DNA of 64,000 nucleotides from Arsukibacterium sp. MJ3. Lineage in GTDB: Bacteria; Pseudomonadota; Gammaproteobacteria; Enterobacterales; Alteromonadaceae. Location: positions 23,291-87,290 of the forward strand of contig NZ_LAHP01000017.1 in NCBI RefSeq assembly GCF_000987765.1, written 5' to 3'. Numbering within the stretch: position 1 is the stretch's first letter; each line of letters opens with the position of its first letter. The notes under the pieces were generated by a model, which was not told where the DNA came from, did not search any database, and worked only from the letters and a program-made list of their open reading frames with translations. Shown one piece after another: positions 10,386-18,676 of the stretch. A program made the position numbers and the translations under genes.

Positions 10386-11654
10386 TTACAGGCTAAATAA
10401 GAACCGCAAGATATAGAAAAATATAATAGCCAGGCCAGCGCCAACAGGTAGGGTAATAACCCAGGAAATAAAGATATTCCGCACTACCCCTAAATTGAGT
10501 GCAGCAATACCGCGAGCTAAGCCAACACCTAATACTGCGCCCACCAGAGTTTGCGTAGTCGATATCGGCAAACCGGCACCTGAGGCTATAACTACTGTAG
10601 AAGCAGCCGATAGCTCAGCAGCAAAACCGCGGCTAGGGGTTAAATGCGTTATCGCAGTACCCACGGTTTTAATAACCCGGGCACCCAAAGTAGCCAAGCC
10701 AATAACAATACCAATACCGCCTAATGGCAAGATCCACCAGGCTAAAGACGCATTATTGGTTATCACACCACCCGAACTCACCACACTTACTACTGCAGCA
10801 AGCGGGCCAATGGCATTTGCAACATCGTTAGAACCATGAGCAAACGCCATACAACAGGCGGTGGTAATCATCAATACACTGAAAATTCGCTCAACATTAT
10901 TAAACTGCATTTTTTTGTCAGCCGCAGGATCAATCTTAATCCGGCTAATAACCAGTTTACCTATTAACCCTATTATTGCGCCAAGCGACAGTGCCAGGTA
11001 ATAACCATGCAGTGTGCTTAAATCAAGCCCAATGTGCTTTAAGCCCTTTTGCACGGTTACCAGCGACATAATAAAGGCAGCAAACGCCATATAAAACGGC
11101 ACATACTTTTTAGCATTAACGATGGGGTTATCGGTATCAAAAATTAGCTTTTGTGCACTCATAAAAAACAAGTACGCCATAATACCGGCTATTACAGGTG
11201 TTACTACCCAGCTGCCGACAATACCGCCTACCTTGTCCCAATGCACCGCATCAACACCAACGCCAACTGCGGCAAAACCAATGATAGAACCCACAATTGA
11301 GTGAGTCGTCGACACCGGCCAACCATAATAAGAAGCAACAATTAGCCAGGTCGCTGCGGCTAACAAAGCGGCAATCATGCCGTATACCATCAGCTCAGGG
11401 GTATCAACAAAAAATGCGGCATCGGTAATGCCGCCACGAATAGTTGAAGTTACCGAACCACCCGCCAGGTAAGCCCCGGCAAATTCAAAAATGGCGGCAA
11501 TAAAAATAGCCTGTTTAATGGTCAGCGCTTTTGAGCCAACCGAAGTGCCCATGGCATTGGCAACATCATTAGCACCGACCCCATAAGCCATCAAAAAACC
11601 AAACACTGCAGCCAATATAATCAAGATGAGGCCGTATGATTGAATTATGTCCAT
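10386..11654 (-). CDS. pit: PiT-family low-affinity inorganic phosphate transporter
   Basis: A 422-residue inner-membrane permease with about ten membrane segments. The duplicated PiT signature is visible as GANDVANAMGTSVGSKALT (N-terminal half) and GSNDVANAIGPLAAV (C-terminal half). PiT proteins import metal-phosphate complexes using ion gradients and work at high phosphate. The DUF47 gene lies 18 bp upstream and is co-transcribed, the typical orfA-pit arrangement. A reversed-orientation PhoB-like array before DUF47 suggests repression in phosphate starvation, as described for orfA-pit in Sinorhizobium meliloti. That is inference here. Confidence 0.94.
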   Translation of the reverse strand: MDIIQSYGLILIILAAVFGFLMAYGVGANDVANAMGTSVGSKALTIKQAIFIAAIFEFAGAYLAGGSVTSTIRGGITDAAFFVDTPELMVYGMIAALLAAATWLIVASYYGWPVSTTHSIVGSIIGFAAVGVGVDAVHWDKVGGIVGSWVVTPVIAGIMAYLFFMSAQKLIFDTDNPIVNAKKYVPFYMAFAAFIMSLVTVQKGLKHIGLDLSTLHGYYLALSLGAIIGLIGKLVISRIKIDPAADKKMQFNNVERIFSVLMITTACCMAFAHGSNDVANAIGPLAAVVSVVSSGGVITNNASLAWWILPLGGIGIVIGLATLGARVIKTVGTAITHLTPSRGFAAELSAASTVVIASGAGLPISTTQTLVGAVLGVGLARGIAALNLGVVRNIFISWVITLPVGAGLAIIFFYILRFLFSL

Positions 11655-11672
11655 CAGTAATACCTTTTTTAA

Positions 11673-12350
11673 TTAACGGGCGAGCATAATTTCAAGGCGG
11701 GCACCTACTTTCTGAGCAATATCCGCCAGGTCGCCGATCCACTCTACCGTGCGATATAAGAACATAACATCGACCGGATTTAATTGGGATTCGACTGCCC
11801 TAACCGCCTTACGTAATTTAATTTGCATTTCATCGGTGTCATTTTCTATGGCGTCAAGCTTTTCAACCATTTTAATAACCAGTTCTACCTCACGACCGCG
11901 GAAACCCGTTTCCAACAATTCATCAAGCTCGTTAATTACTTCAGAAGCCATTGCGGTAGCGTCGATGCAACGCTGAATATAGGCATAAAAATCGGTTTGA
12001 ATAGCCTCCGGAATTTCCAGCTCACGCCCCAACACCCGGCCAGAAATATCTTTGGCTTTATTGGCGATTTTGTCTTGTTGGGACACTAACTCCAGAATAT
12101 CCGTCCGATCAACCGGCAAAAACAGACCACGAGGTAAATTAATGCGAATTTCCCGCTTTAATCTGTCGGCTTCTTTTTCCAAATCGACAATACTCTTGCG
12201 CACCTCGGCGGCTTTAATCCAGTCTTTTTGATAAACCGCAGCAAAAAATGGCAGTAAATATTCACTTGCTTCGTGCACTTTACGAATATGGTCTTCGATA
12301 GGCTTAATTGGTGATTTAGCAAACACGGATAAAAAAGTATTACCTGGCAT
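11673..12350 (-). CDS. DUF47 / TIGR00153 PhoU-like partner of Pit
   Basis: A 225-residue all-helical cytoplasmic protein of the DUF47 family, distantly related to PhoU and almost always next to pit genes. The N terminus MPGNTFLSVFAKSPIKPIEDHI and the acidic helix content (DIEKEADRLKREIR-type segment, EVINELDELLETGFRG) are characteristic. It is thought to modulate Pit activity, but the mechanism is not established. It is the first gene of a two-gene unit with pit. It has no strong Shine-Dalgarno. Confidence 0.88.
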   Translation of the reverse strand: MPGNTFLSVFAKSPIKPIEDHIRKVHEASEYLLPFFAAVYQKDWIKAAEVRKSIVDLEKEADRLKREIRINLPRGLFLPVDRTDILELVSQQDKIANKAKDISGRVLGRELEIPEAIQTDFYAYIQRCIDATAMASEVINELDELLETGFRGREVELVIKMVEKLDAIENDTDEMQIKLRKAVRAVESQLNPVDVMFLYRTVEWIGDLADIAQKVGARLEIMLAR

Positions 12351-12399
12351 AACGTGGCCCCATAATAGTCAGGGTTAATAAGGTCGGCGCGCATTGTAA

Positions 12400-12428
12400 C
12401 TGCAATCAAACTGCAATAAAAATGAAAT
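12400..12428 (+). promoter_or_regulatory. PhoB-box-like array, reversed relative to DUF47-pit
   Basis: Three 7-mers at exact 11-bp spacing on the plus strand: CTGCAAT, CTGCAAT, ATGAAAT, with A-rich 4-nt spacers. The CTGCAAT variant recurs in the pstS2 and pstC2 boxes. The site is 50-78 bp upstream of the DUF47 start but points away from it, which fits repression or an incidental site better than activation. Confidence 0.6.
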
Positions 12429-12438
12429 ATTAGCAGAT

Positions 12439-12473
12439 AAAATAAAACACCTCAGCCAGAAGTCTGGTTGAGG
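12439..12473 (-). terminator. Terminator after the first pst-phoU operon
   Basis: 11-bp stem (CCTCAGCCAGA / TCTGGTTGAGG, one G-U pair) with a 2-nt AG-type tight loop, followed on the minus strand by a T-rich run. It lies just downstream of phoU. Confidence 0.8.
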
Positions 12474-12505
12474 CGTTATTAAAAAGCGAGCGGCAAAGCG
12501 AAAAG

Positions 12506-13216
12506 TTAGCTACGTGCCTCTTTTTCTAAAATTTCTTCGGAGCTATGTCGTACTACTTTACCTTTAACAAAAAAGATAATGTATTCAGATAAATTCTTAC
12601 AACGATCGCCAATTCGCTCCAGTGATCGCGCCGACCAGAGCACGTTCATAATTTTTGGTATTGAGCGTGGATCTTCAATCATATAGGTCATTAGCTGCCG
12701 GGTAATCGCTTCGTATTCCCGATCGACTTTTTTATCTTCTTTGTGCACAGTTAGCGCGGCTTCTACATCCATTCTGGCAAAGGCATCTAATACATCATGC
12801 AACATCTGCCCAACATGGCGTCCTAAATTATCCAAATTAACCAGTAAATCTTGCTGAGTACTATTAAACGATTCTAATGCTACCTTAGCGATACGCCGGG
12901 TTTCATCGCCAATCCGCTCTAAATCGGCAATGGTTTTTAAAATGGCCATAATTAAACGTAAATCACTGGCCGCAGGCTGGCGCTTGGCAATTATCCGGGT
13001 GCACTCTTGATCAATTTGCAGCTCCCAGTCATTTACTTTTAGATCATTAGCAATGACTAGCTGCGCCAGTTCAGCGTCACTGTTGGCTATAGCGGCCAAG
13101 GCATCAAACAGTTGACGCTCAATCAACCCACCCATCGCCATAACATGATTGCGAACTTGCTCTATCTCGTCGTTAAACTGGCTAGAGATATGCTTTGATA
13201 AATTTAACTTATCCAT
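12506..13216 (-). CDS. phoU: Phosphate signalling regulator PhoU
   Basis: A 236-residue two-repeat helical-bundle protein that links Pst activity to PhoR and restrains PhoB when phosphate is plentiful. Typical features are [30 protein letters not shown] at the start and the metal-binding type motifs [29 protein letters not shown] and [28 protein letters not shown], one in each repeat. It is the last gene of pstS-C-A-B-phoU, 42 bp after pstB. This is the canonical PhoU of the window; the gene at 38853-39545 is more diverged. Confidence 0.96.
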   Translation of the reverse strand: MDKLNLSKHISSQFNDEIEQVRNHVMAMGGLIERQLFDALAAIANSDAELAQLVIANDLKVNDWELQIDQECTRIIAKRQPAASDLRLIMAILKTIADLERIGDETRRIAKVALESFNSTQQDLLVNLDNLGRHVGQMLHDVLDAFARMDVEAALTVHKEDKKVDREYEAITRQLMTYMIEDPRSIPKIMNVLWSARSLERIGDRCKNLSEYIIFFVKGKVVRHSSEEILEKEARS

Positions 13217-13258
13217 GAACTGACCCTTGCTACTAGTAAATGTTCTGTTTGCTGCCGA

Positions 13259-14026
13259 TTAACCAAAACGCCCGGTGATATAATCTTCGGTGGCGCGCTG
13301 GCTTGGATCAGTAAACATCTTGTTCGTTTCATCAAACTCTATCAGTTGCCCCATATTTAAAAAGGCGGTGAAATCAGACACCCGGGCAGCTTGTTGCATA
13401 TTATGCGTCACAATCACTATGGTATAGTGTTGCTTTAAATCATACATTAGTTCTTCAATTTTTAATGTCGAAATTGGATCTAACGCTGAAGCGGGTTCAT
13501 CCAGTAATAATACTTCCGGTTCAATCGCTATAGCGCGGGCAATCACTAATCGTTGCTGCTGGCCGCCAGACAAATTAACAGCACTCGCATGCAAACGATC
13601 GCGCACCTCATTCCACAGCGCTGCTTTTTTTAGTGCCGACTCCACCAGCTCATCCAGTTTACGTTCCTGCTTAATACCTTGTAAGCGCAAACCAAATGCC
13701 ACGTTCTCATACACGCTGTGCGGAAATGGATTGGGTTTCTGAAATACAATACCGACTCTGCGGCGTAATTCAGCTACCTCGACATCAGGCTGATAGACAT
13801 TCTTGCCATCCAACAGTACCCGGCCAGTCGTTGTTGTGTCTTCCAGCAGCTCATTCATTCGGTTAAAACTGCGTAACAAACTCGACTTACCGCAGCCTGA
13901 CGGACCAATAAACGCGGTAATTTTGTGCTCAGGGATCCGTAAATTAATCCGTTGCAACACCGTTTTGTCAGCAAATTTAACCGATAAATCCTGCACGTCC
14001 AGTTTAGCGACAATTTCCATGTTCAT
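13259..14026 (-). CDS. pstB: Phosphate ABC transporter ATPase PstB (system 1)
   Basis: A 255-residue ATP-binding subunit of the high-affinity phosphate importer. Visible are the Walker [11 protein letters not shown]-loop region [12 protein letters not shown], signature [14 protein letters not shown], Walker [14 protein letters not shown] and the H-loop [15 protein letters not shown]. The FQKPNPFP motif is specific to PstB among ABC ATPases. It lies 25 bp downstream of pstA. A second paralogue is at 33363-34148. Confidence 0.97.
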   Translation of the reverse strand: MNMEIVAKLDVQDLSVKFADKTVLQRINLRIPEHKITAFIGPSGCGKSSLLRSFNRMNELLEDTTTTGRVLLDGKNVYQPDVEVAELRRRVGIVFQKPNPFPHSVYENVAFGLRLQGIKQERKLDELVESALKKAALWNEVRDRLHASAVNLSGGQQQRLVIARAIAIEPEVLLLDEPASALDPISTLKIEELMYDLKQHYTIVIVTHNMQQAARVSDFTAFLNMGQLIEFDETNKMFTDPSQRATEDYITGRFG

Positions 14027-14051
14027 ATACTATCCTGCCATTGTTACATTT

Positions 14052-15044
14052 TTATGACTCAGCTGCAGCCCGGTTTCGATAACGTAAATTGAGTCGCTTC
14101 CGAAAACGATAAGCAGCAAAATTCAACATAAAAATAAGCACAATTAACACCAGGGCTGAAGCGAACACTAACGGTTCAGCACTTTGCGCAGCAGGGCTTT
14201 GCATACCGGCATCGTATATGTGCATGCCCAGACTCATTATTTGCTGCTGCAGCTGCAAATAAGGAAATTCTGTACTTATCGGCAAAGCCGGAGCAGAACC
14301 AACCACACCAACAAACACCAATGGTGCCACTTCACCTGCGGCTCTGGCAATGGCTAGCATTAATGCCGTTACCATCGCCGGTGACGCCTGGGGCAATACA
14401 ATTCGCCACATAACTTCCGCTTTGGTTGCCCCTAAAGCAAAGCAACCTAAGCGCAGGCTTTTTGGAATACCCGCCAAACCTTGCTCAGTGGCAACAATAA
14501 CTACCGGCAGTGTTAGCAACGCCAAAGTTAACGACACCCATAATAGCCCTGGGGTGCCAAAGGTAGGTGTCGGCAAGCGGTCACTGTAAAACAGGTTATC
14601 AATGCTACCACCAAGAAAATAAACAAAAAATCCCAGGCCAAATACCCCATAAACAATAGATGGTACGCCCGCCAGATTATGCACCGCAACCCGGATCAAT
14701 CGAATAAAGGGGCCATCTTTGGCATACTCATGCATATACACGGCGGCAAACACCCCAAGGGGCGTAACCAAGATTGACATCAGCAACACCATCAGTACGG
14801 TGCCCAGTATGGCAGGAAAAATACCCCCTTCAACCGAAGAGCCACTTAAAAATTGCCACCAGTTTTGCAGATATAGCCACACTTTATGGCCAAAGTGCCC
14901 CGACGCTTCTGACGGCCAGAATACTCCGATACTTTGCACCATAATAAAAGCCAGTAAACTGCCCACCAATAATAAACTAAGGGCAACGGCAGCAGCGTTT
15001 AACCAAATCCAGGGCGTACCCTTACGAGACCAATTTTGCTGCAT
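14052..15044 (-). CDS. pstA: Phosphate ABC transporter permease PstA (system 1)
   Basis: A 330-residue inner-membrane permease with six predicted membrane segments and the EAA-type coupling loop LRLGCFALGATKAEVMWRIVLPQASPAM. The segment VHNLAGVPSIVYGVFGLGFFVY is typical of PstA. The N-terminal periplasmic loop (about residues 40-75) is short compared with system 2's PstA. The gene follows pstC with 2 bp between, so translation is probably coupled. Confidence 0.95.
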   Translation of the reverse strand: MQQNWSRKGTPWIWLNAAAVALSLLLVGSLLAFIMVQSIGVFWPSEASGHFGHKVWLYLQNWWQFLSGSSVEGGIFPAILGTVLMVLLMSILVTPLGVFAAVYMHEYAKDGPFIRLIRVAVHNLAGVPSIVYGVFGLGFFVYFLGGSIDNLFYSDRLPTPTFGTPGLLWVSLTLALLTLPVVIVATEQGLAGIPKSLRLGCFALGATKAEVMWRIVLPQASPAMVTALMLAIARAAGEVAPLVFVGVVGSAPALPISTEFPYLQLQQQIMSLGMHIYDAGMQSPAAQSAEPLVFASALVLIVLIFMLNFAAYRFRKRLNLRYRNRAAAES

Positions 15045-15046
15045 CG

Positions 15047-16831
15047 CTACAACCTCTGATATTTTTTGCGCAGTCGCTGACGGACAATTTCAGCAGCAGT
15101 ATTAGCCAAAAAGGTAAACAACAACAACAACAACGCTGCTACAAACAGCACCCGAAAATGGCTACTGCCTACCGTCGCCTCAGGCAGCTCGATAGCCAGA
15201 GTTGCAGTCAAGCTGCGTAAACCTTCAAACAGGTTAAAGTTGGTGATAGGGCTATTACCGGTGGCCATCAGAATGATCATGGTTTCGCCCATGGCCCGCC
15301 CAAAGCCAACCAGGCATGCGGCGATAAGACCAGGTGCCGCCAAAGGTAAACTAATCCGTATAACAGCCTGCCATGGCGTAGCTCCTAATGCCAAGGCACC
15401 ACGAGTTAACTGCGGTGGTACCTGATGTAGCACATCATCTGCGATGGCAAATATACCCGGCACAACAGCAAAACCCATCGCGATACCAATAACCAGTGCA
15501 TTACGCTGCTCATAATATACCCCCAGTTTATCCAGATAAAAACGAAAGCCATCGGTAAATAGCCAGCTGTCCAAATACTGCGCCGCAAAAAAAACGATGC
15601 CGCTAACTACCATTAGCCACACCATTAACACTATAACTTCGCTACCACCACTGCATCGATGTTGCCAGCTTGATGGCAATCGGGGCCACACGGCCGCCAG
15701 TGCTAGCACACTTAATGGCAATACCAACACCCACAGCAATAACCCCAGTAAATTACTTTCTATTACCGGTGCCAGCCACACTGCCGCAATAAAGCCCAAA
15801 ATAACCGTTGGAAACGCAGCCATTAGCTCTATTAACGCTTTAATGCGCTGTCGCGGCCCGGCGGGTAAAAAGCACGCCGTATAAATTGCCGCCATAATAG
15901 CTAGCGGCGCAGCAAACAACATGGCGTAAAAGGCCGCTTTTAGCGTACCAATCGTTAACGGGATTAAGGAAAATTTAGGTTGGTAATCGTCACTAGCCGA
16001 AGACGTTTGCCACACATAGTCAGGCTGGCTAAAACCCTCATACCACACGCTGTGCCATAAGGTTTGCCAGTTTACTTCCGGATGCGGATTATCCAATGTA
16101 AAACGATATTGCTGATTAGCGCTGTAAACACTGAGCAGCTTATTATCTGCTGAAAACTCAACGGCCTTAATATCCGTTTCATCAGCCGTTAAGCCCGTAG
16201 CACGTTGCCACAGTGGCCGGCCAGCAGCAGAATAATACAATGCCAGTTGGCCAGCGGCGTTTAGCGTAGCAAAACCGCGTCTATTTTGCTCTGGCGCAAT
16301 GTGAAGAATTGCCGAAGATTGCGCAGGTAACTCTCTTACCAACTGCAATTTAACAATACCACTGTTGTCAGGCACTAAAAACCATTGCTGCAAGCGACCA
16401 CTTTTATACCCCGCCAGCAATGCCTGCTCTGCCGACAACCAGCTGATACTGGTTAATGTATCCACGCTTTCGGTCAGCCACCATTGCTGCTGACAACCAC
16501 TTACTTGCTGACGGGTATAAAAACAAGCCTGCCCCTCTGAACTTGCCACGAGTTGATAATAGCCACTTACAGAAATAGCATATAGCGCCGGGGTCACTGG
16601 CCAACCAAGACGATTGCCGGCCACATCAGGGGTAACCACCTGCTCCGGTAACGACAACGGCGCCAGCGGTTCGCCCGTTACCGGCCGCAACAACGGCACT
16701 ACCTCACTGAATAGATATATAAACAGCGCTGCCAGCATTAATAATACGCTAACCCCTGACAAGCCTATTAAGGCTTTAAATAATCGATTATACCAGCGCC
16801 GGCGGCGCTGCAGTAGTAGCGACTTACTCAT
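15047..16831 (-). CDS. pstC: Phosphate ABC transporter permease PstC with large periplasmic insert (system 1)
   Basis: A 594-residue permease about twice the size of E. coli PstC. After the first membrane segment (about residues 18-42) there is a ~230-residue soluble stretch that should face the periplasm. It holds repeat-like WD/beta-propeller-style pieces (SISWLSAEQALLAGYKSGRLQQW, KAVEFSADNKLLSVYS). The conserved permease core follows from about residue 285. The EAA loop reads LALGATPWQAVIRISLPLAAPG, and a PstC-type GRAMGETMIILMATGNSP follows. Large PstC proteins of this kind occur in Vibrio/Shewanella-type bacteria. The start overlaps the pstS stop by 4 bp. Confidence 0.9.
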   Translation of the reverse strand: MSKSLLLQRRRRWYNRLFKALIGLSGVSVLLMLAALFIYLFSEVVPLLRPVTGEPLAPLSLPEQVVTPDVAGNRLGWPVTPALYAISVSGYYQLVASSEGQACFYTRQQVSGCQQQWWLTESVDTLTSISWLSAEQALLAGYKSGRLQQWFLVPDNSGIVKLQLVRELPAQSSAILHIAPEQNRRGFATLNAAGQLALYYSAAGRPLWQRATGLTADETDIKAVEFSADNKLLSVYSANQQYRFTLDNPHPEVNWQTLWHSVWYEGFSQPDYVWQTSSASDDYQPKFSLIPLTIGTLKAAFYAMLFAAPLAIMAAIYTACFLPAGPRQRIKALIELMAAFPTVILGFIAAVWLAPVIESNLLGLLLWVLVLPLSVLALAAVWPRLPSSWQHRCSGGSEVIVLMVWLMVVSGIVFFAAQYLDSWLFTDGFRFYLDKLGVYYEQRNALVIGIAMGFAVVPGIFAIADDVLHQVPPQLTRGALALGATPWQAVIRISLPLAAPGLIAACLVGFGRAMGETMIILMATGNSPITNFNLFEGLRSLTATLAIELPEATVGSSHFRVLFVAALLLLLFTFLANTAAEIVRQRLRKKYQRL

Positions 16832-17820
16832 GGTTGTGCTAACTCAGCCGGCAAGCCCAAAAGAGCCCGCCAGTGCTCAATTGTTGCCACCGGCAGGGGC
16901 AAAAACCCGTCCTGACCAACCAGCTTTTGACCGTTTCGTGACAGCACCAGGCTTAAAAACGCCTGTTCATTTGCCGCTAATGGCTTACCGGGTTCATAAT
17001 TGACATAAATATACAATTGTCGAGCCAGTGGATAGTTACCTGCCAGGGCGTTGGCAACCGTGGGCGCAACTACCGACCCATTGGCCAGCAGCAAAGGCAG
17101 CACTTTAACGCCGACATTTGCATAACCGATCCCGGAATAACCTATGCCCGACTCAGACTGACTAATCGCCTTAAGCATGGCCGATGAACCTGCCAACTGG
17201 TTAGTGCGGGCTTTAATATCACCATTACACAATACAAATTGTTTAAAATAACCATAGGTACCCGACACGGAGTTGCGGCTATACAAATTGATAAAACGCG
17301 ATTGCCAACGCCCTGGTAAGCCAAGATCACCCCATTGTTGAATATCGTTAACACCACCACAGCGGCGGTTTATTGAAAACATCGCATCTAATTGCGGCAA
17401 ACTGATCTGCTTTAGCGGATTAGCCGGATGAACATATACTGCCAGCAAATCGATAGCTACCGGCACCGCAGTCGGCGGATAACCAAAACGTTGAGTAAAT
17501 TGCTGTAATTCCGTTTCGCGCATCATCCTGCTCATGGGCCCCAGCCCTGCCGTTCCCTCAATTAACGCAACAGGCGCAGTAGACGAGCCATTACTTTGTA
17601 ACTGAAAATTCACCTCTGGAAAGCGGCGATTATATTCCTCGCCCCATAATTGCATCACCTGATGCAGGGTATCCGAGCCGACACTCGACAGGTTGCCGCT
17701 GGGTGCTGCAGCAAGCTGAGGCAAACTACTGGCAATCAGCAAAAAAAAAGTGAGAACACTACGTTGTGCCCAAGGTTTGCTGCTTTCGTTTGCTCGCGGT
17801 ATTATTGGCAGCATTGTCAC
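16828..17820 (-). CDS. pstS: Phosphate-binding protein PstS-like (system 1)
   Basis: A 330-residue periplasmic binding protein with a signal peptide (core SVLTFFLLIASSLPQLAAA). The fold-type motifs are GNLSSVGSDTLHQVMQLW at the mature N terminus, FQLQSNGSSTAPVALIEGTAGLGPMSR, and NSVSGTYGYFKQFVLCNGD. It is co-transcribed with pstC (4-bp overlap). The start is either GTG (17820, 8 nt after AGGAG) or ATG two codons in; the RBS spacing favours GTG. A PhoB box lies 54-71 bp upstream. Sequence resembles the 'PstS-like' subgroup more than classical E. coli PstS; substrate is taken from context. Confidence 0.9.
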   Translation of the reverse strand: MTMLPIIPRANESSKPWAQRSVLTFFLLIASSLPQLAAAPSGNLSSVGSDTLHQVMQLWGEEYNRRFPEVNFQLQSNGSSTAPVALIEGTAGLGPMSRMMRETELQQFTQRFGYPPTAVPVAIDLLAVYVHPANPLKQISLPQLDAMFSINRRCGGVNDIQQWGDLGLPGRWQSRFINLYSRNSVSGTYGYFKQFVLCNGDIKARTNQLAGSSAMLKAISQSESGIGYSGIGYANVGVKVLPLLLANGSVVAPTVANALAGNYPLARQLYIYVNYEPGKPLAANEQAFLSLVLSRNGQKLVGQDGFLPLPVATIEHWRALLGLPAELAQP

Positions 17821-17873
17821 TCGTTTTTCTCCTGCACCTAGCCTTTGACCGCATTATCTTATAACAGCAGACA

Positions 17874-17891
17874 ATGACAAGACAGTGACAA
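17874..17891 (-). promoter_or_regulatory. PhoB box upstream of pstS1
   Basis: On the minus strand: TTGTCAC, spacer TGTC, TTGTCAT. The two 7-mers are 11 bp apart and oriented toward pstS. This matches the consensus CTGTCAT-N4-CTGTCAT except the first base of each half and the last base of the first. Confidence 0.8.
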
Positions 17892-18032
17892 GGCAGTAAA
17901 CGAAAAATAAATAGTTAACGGGCGTTTGAAAAACAGAAAGTTGCGTCTACACTCTAAACACTTTTGACATATGTATTTAACGGCTCGTGCAACGCGTGTA
18001 TTAACCGTAGATGAAAGTAAGGGAATTTTAAT

Positions 18033-18533
18033 ATGAAGCAGTTAGTCCTTACCGTTATAGGTAAAGATAAAGCAGGTTTAGTAGAACAATTAGCCCGAGT
18101 TATTAACGAATATAACGGTAACTGGATGGCCAGCAACCTCAGTCACCTGGCAGGTTATTTTGCCGGTATCGTGCAAATTGAAGTGGCAGAGCCGGAACTT
18201 GGCGCTTTAGTCACTGCCCTAAGCGCTATCAGCGATTTAGATATAAAAATACAACAAGGTGAGCACAGCGAGCTGAATAAGCAACAACAACTGCGCTTTG
18301 TGATTACCGGTAATGACCGGCCTGGCATAGTACGGGAATTGTCATCGGTTATTAAGCACAAAGGCACCAACATTGTGCACTTCGCCAGTAATAAACAAAG
18401 TGCACCCAACTGGGGCGTGCCGCTGTTTCATGCAGAAGCTACCGTGCAACTGCCAGCCGGTTTAAGCCGCGATGAAGTAATAAAAGCACTTGAAGCTATA
18501 GCGGCCGATATTGTGGTTGATGTAGAAGGCTAA
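18033..18533 (+). CDS. gcvR: Glycine cleavage system regulator GcvR-like, two ACT domains
   Basis: A 166-residue cytoplasmic protein with two tandem ACT domains (about residues 4-75 and 87-160). The starts of the domains read LTVIGKDKAGLVEQLARVINEYNGNW and FVITGNDRPGIVRELSSVIKHKGTNI. GcvR-type proteins bind glycine and antagonise GcvA in enterobacteria; whether this one acts on a gcv operon here is unproven, as no gcvA or gcv gene is nearby. It is divergent from pstS1 and followed by a hairpin, so it is probably monocistronic. Confidence 0.8.
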   Translation: MKQLVLTVIGKDKAGLVEQLARVINEYNGNWMASNLSHLAGYFAGIVQIEVAEPELGALVTALSAISDLDIKIQQGEHSELNKQQQLRFVITGNDRPGIVRELSSVIKHKGTNIVHFASNKQSAPNWGVPLFHAEATVQLPAGLSRDEVIKALEAIAADIVVDVEG

Positions 18534-18587
18534 GCTGCCACTGCACCACGATGACTAGCCTGCCATCTGAAATACTCCACCCATCCA

Positions 18588-18606
18588 ACCCCAGCCAAGC
18601 TGGGGT
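18588..18606 (+). terminator. Hairpin after gcvR
   Basis: Perfect 8-bp stem ACCCCAGC / GCTGGGGT with a 3-nt loop, followed by only a weak T-rich stretch. Probable terminator of gcvR that insulates ppk. Confidence 0.65.
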
Positions 18607-18611
18607 ATTAT

Positions 18612-18640
18612 GTTTCATCATTTTGTCACAAAAATGCCAT
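18612..18640 (+). promoter_or_regulatory. PhoB box upstream of ppk
   Basis: Three 7-mers at 11-bp spacing pointing to ppk: GTTTCAT, TTGTCAC, ATGCCAT, with spacers CATT and AAAA. It ends 36 bp before the ppk start, a position suited to activation. Confidence 0.78.
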
Positions 18641-18676
18641 AGTGTGCTTTGCAGGCAGTAAGCAGGAGCAATCAGA

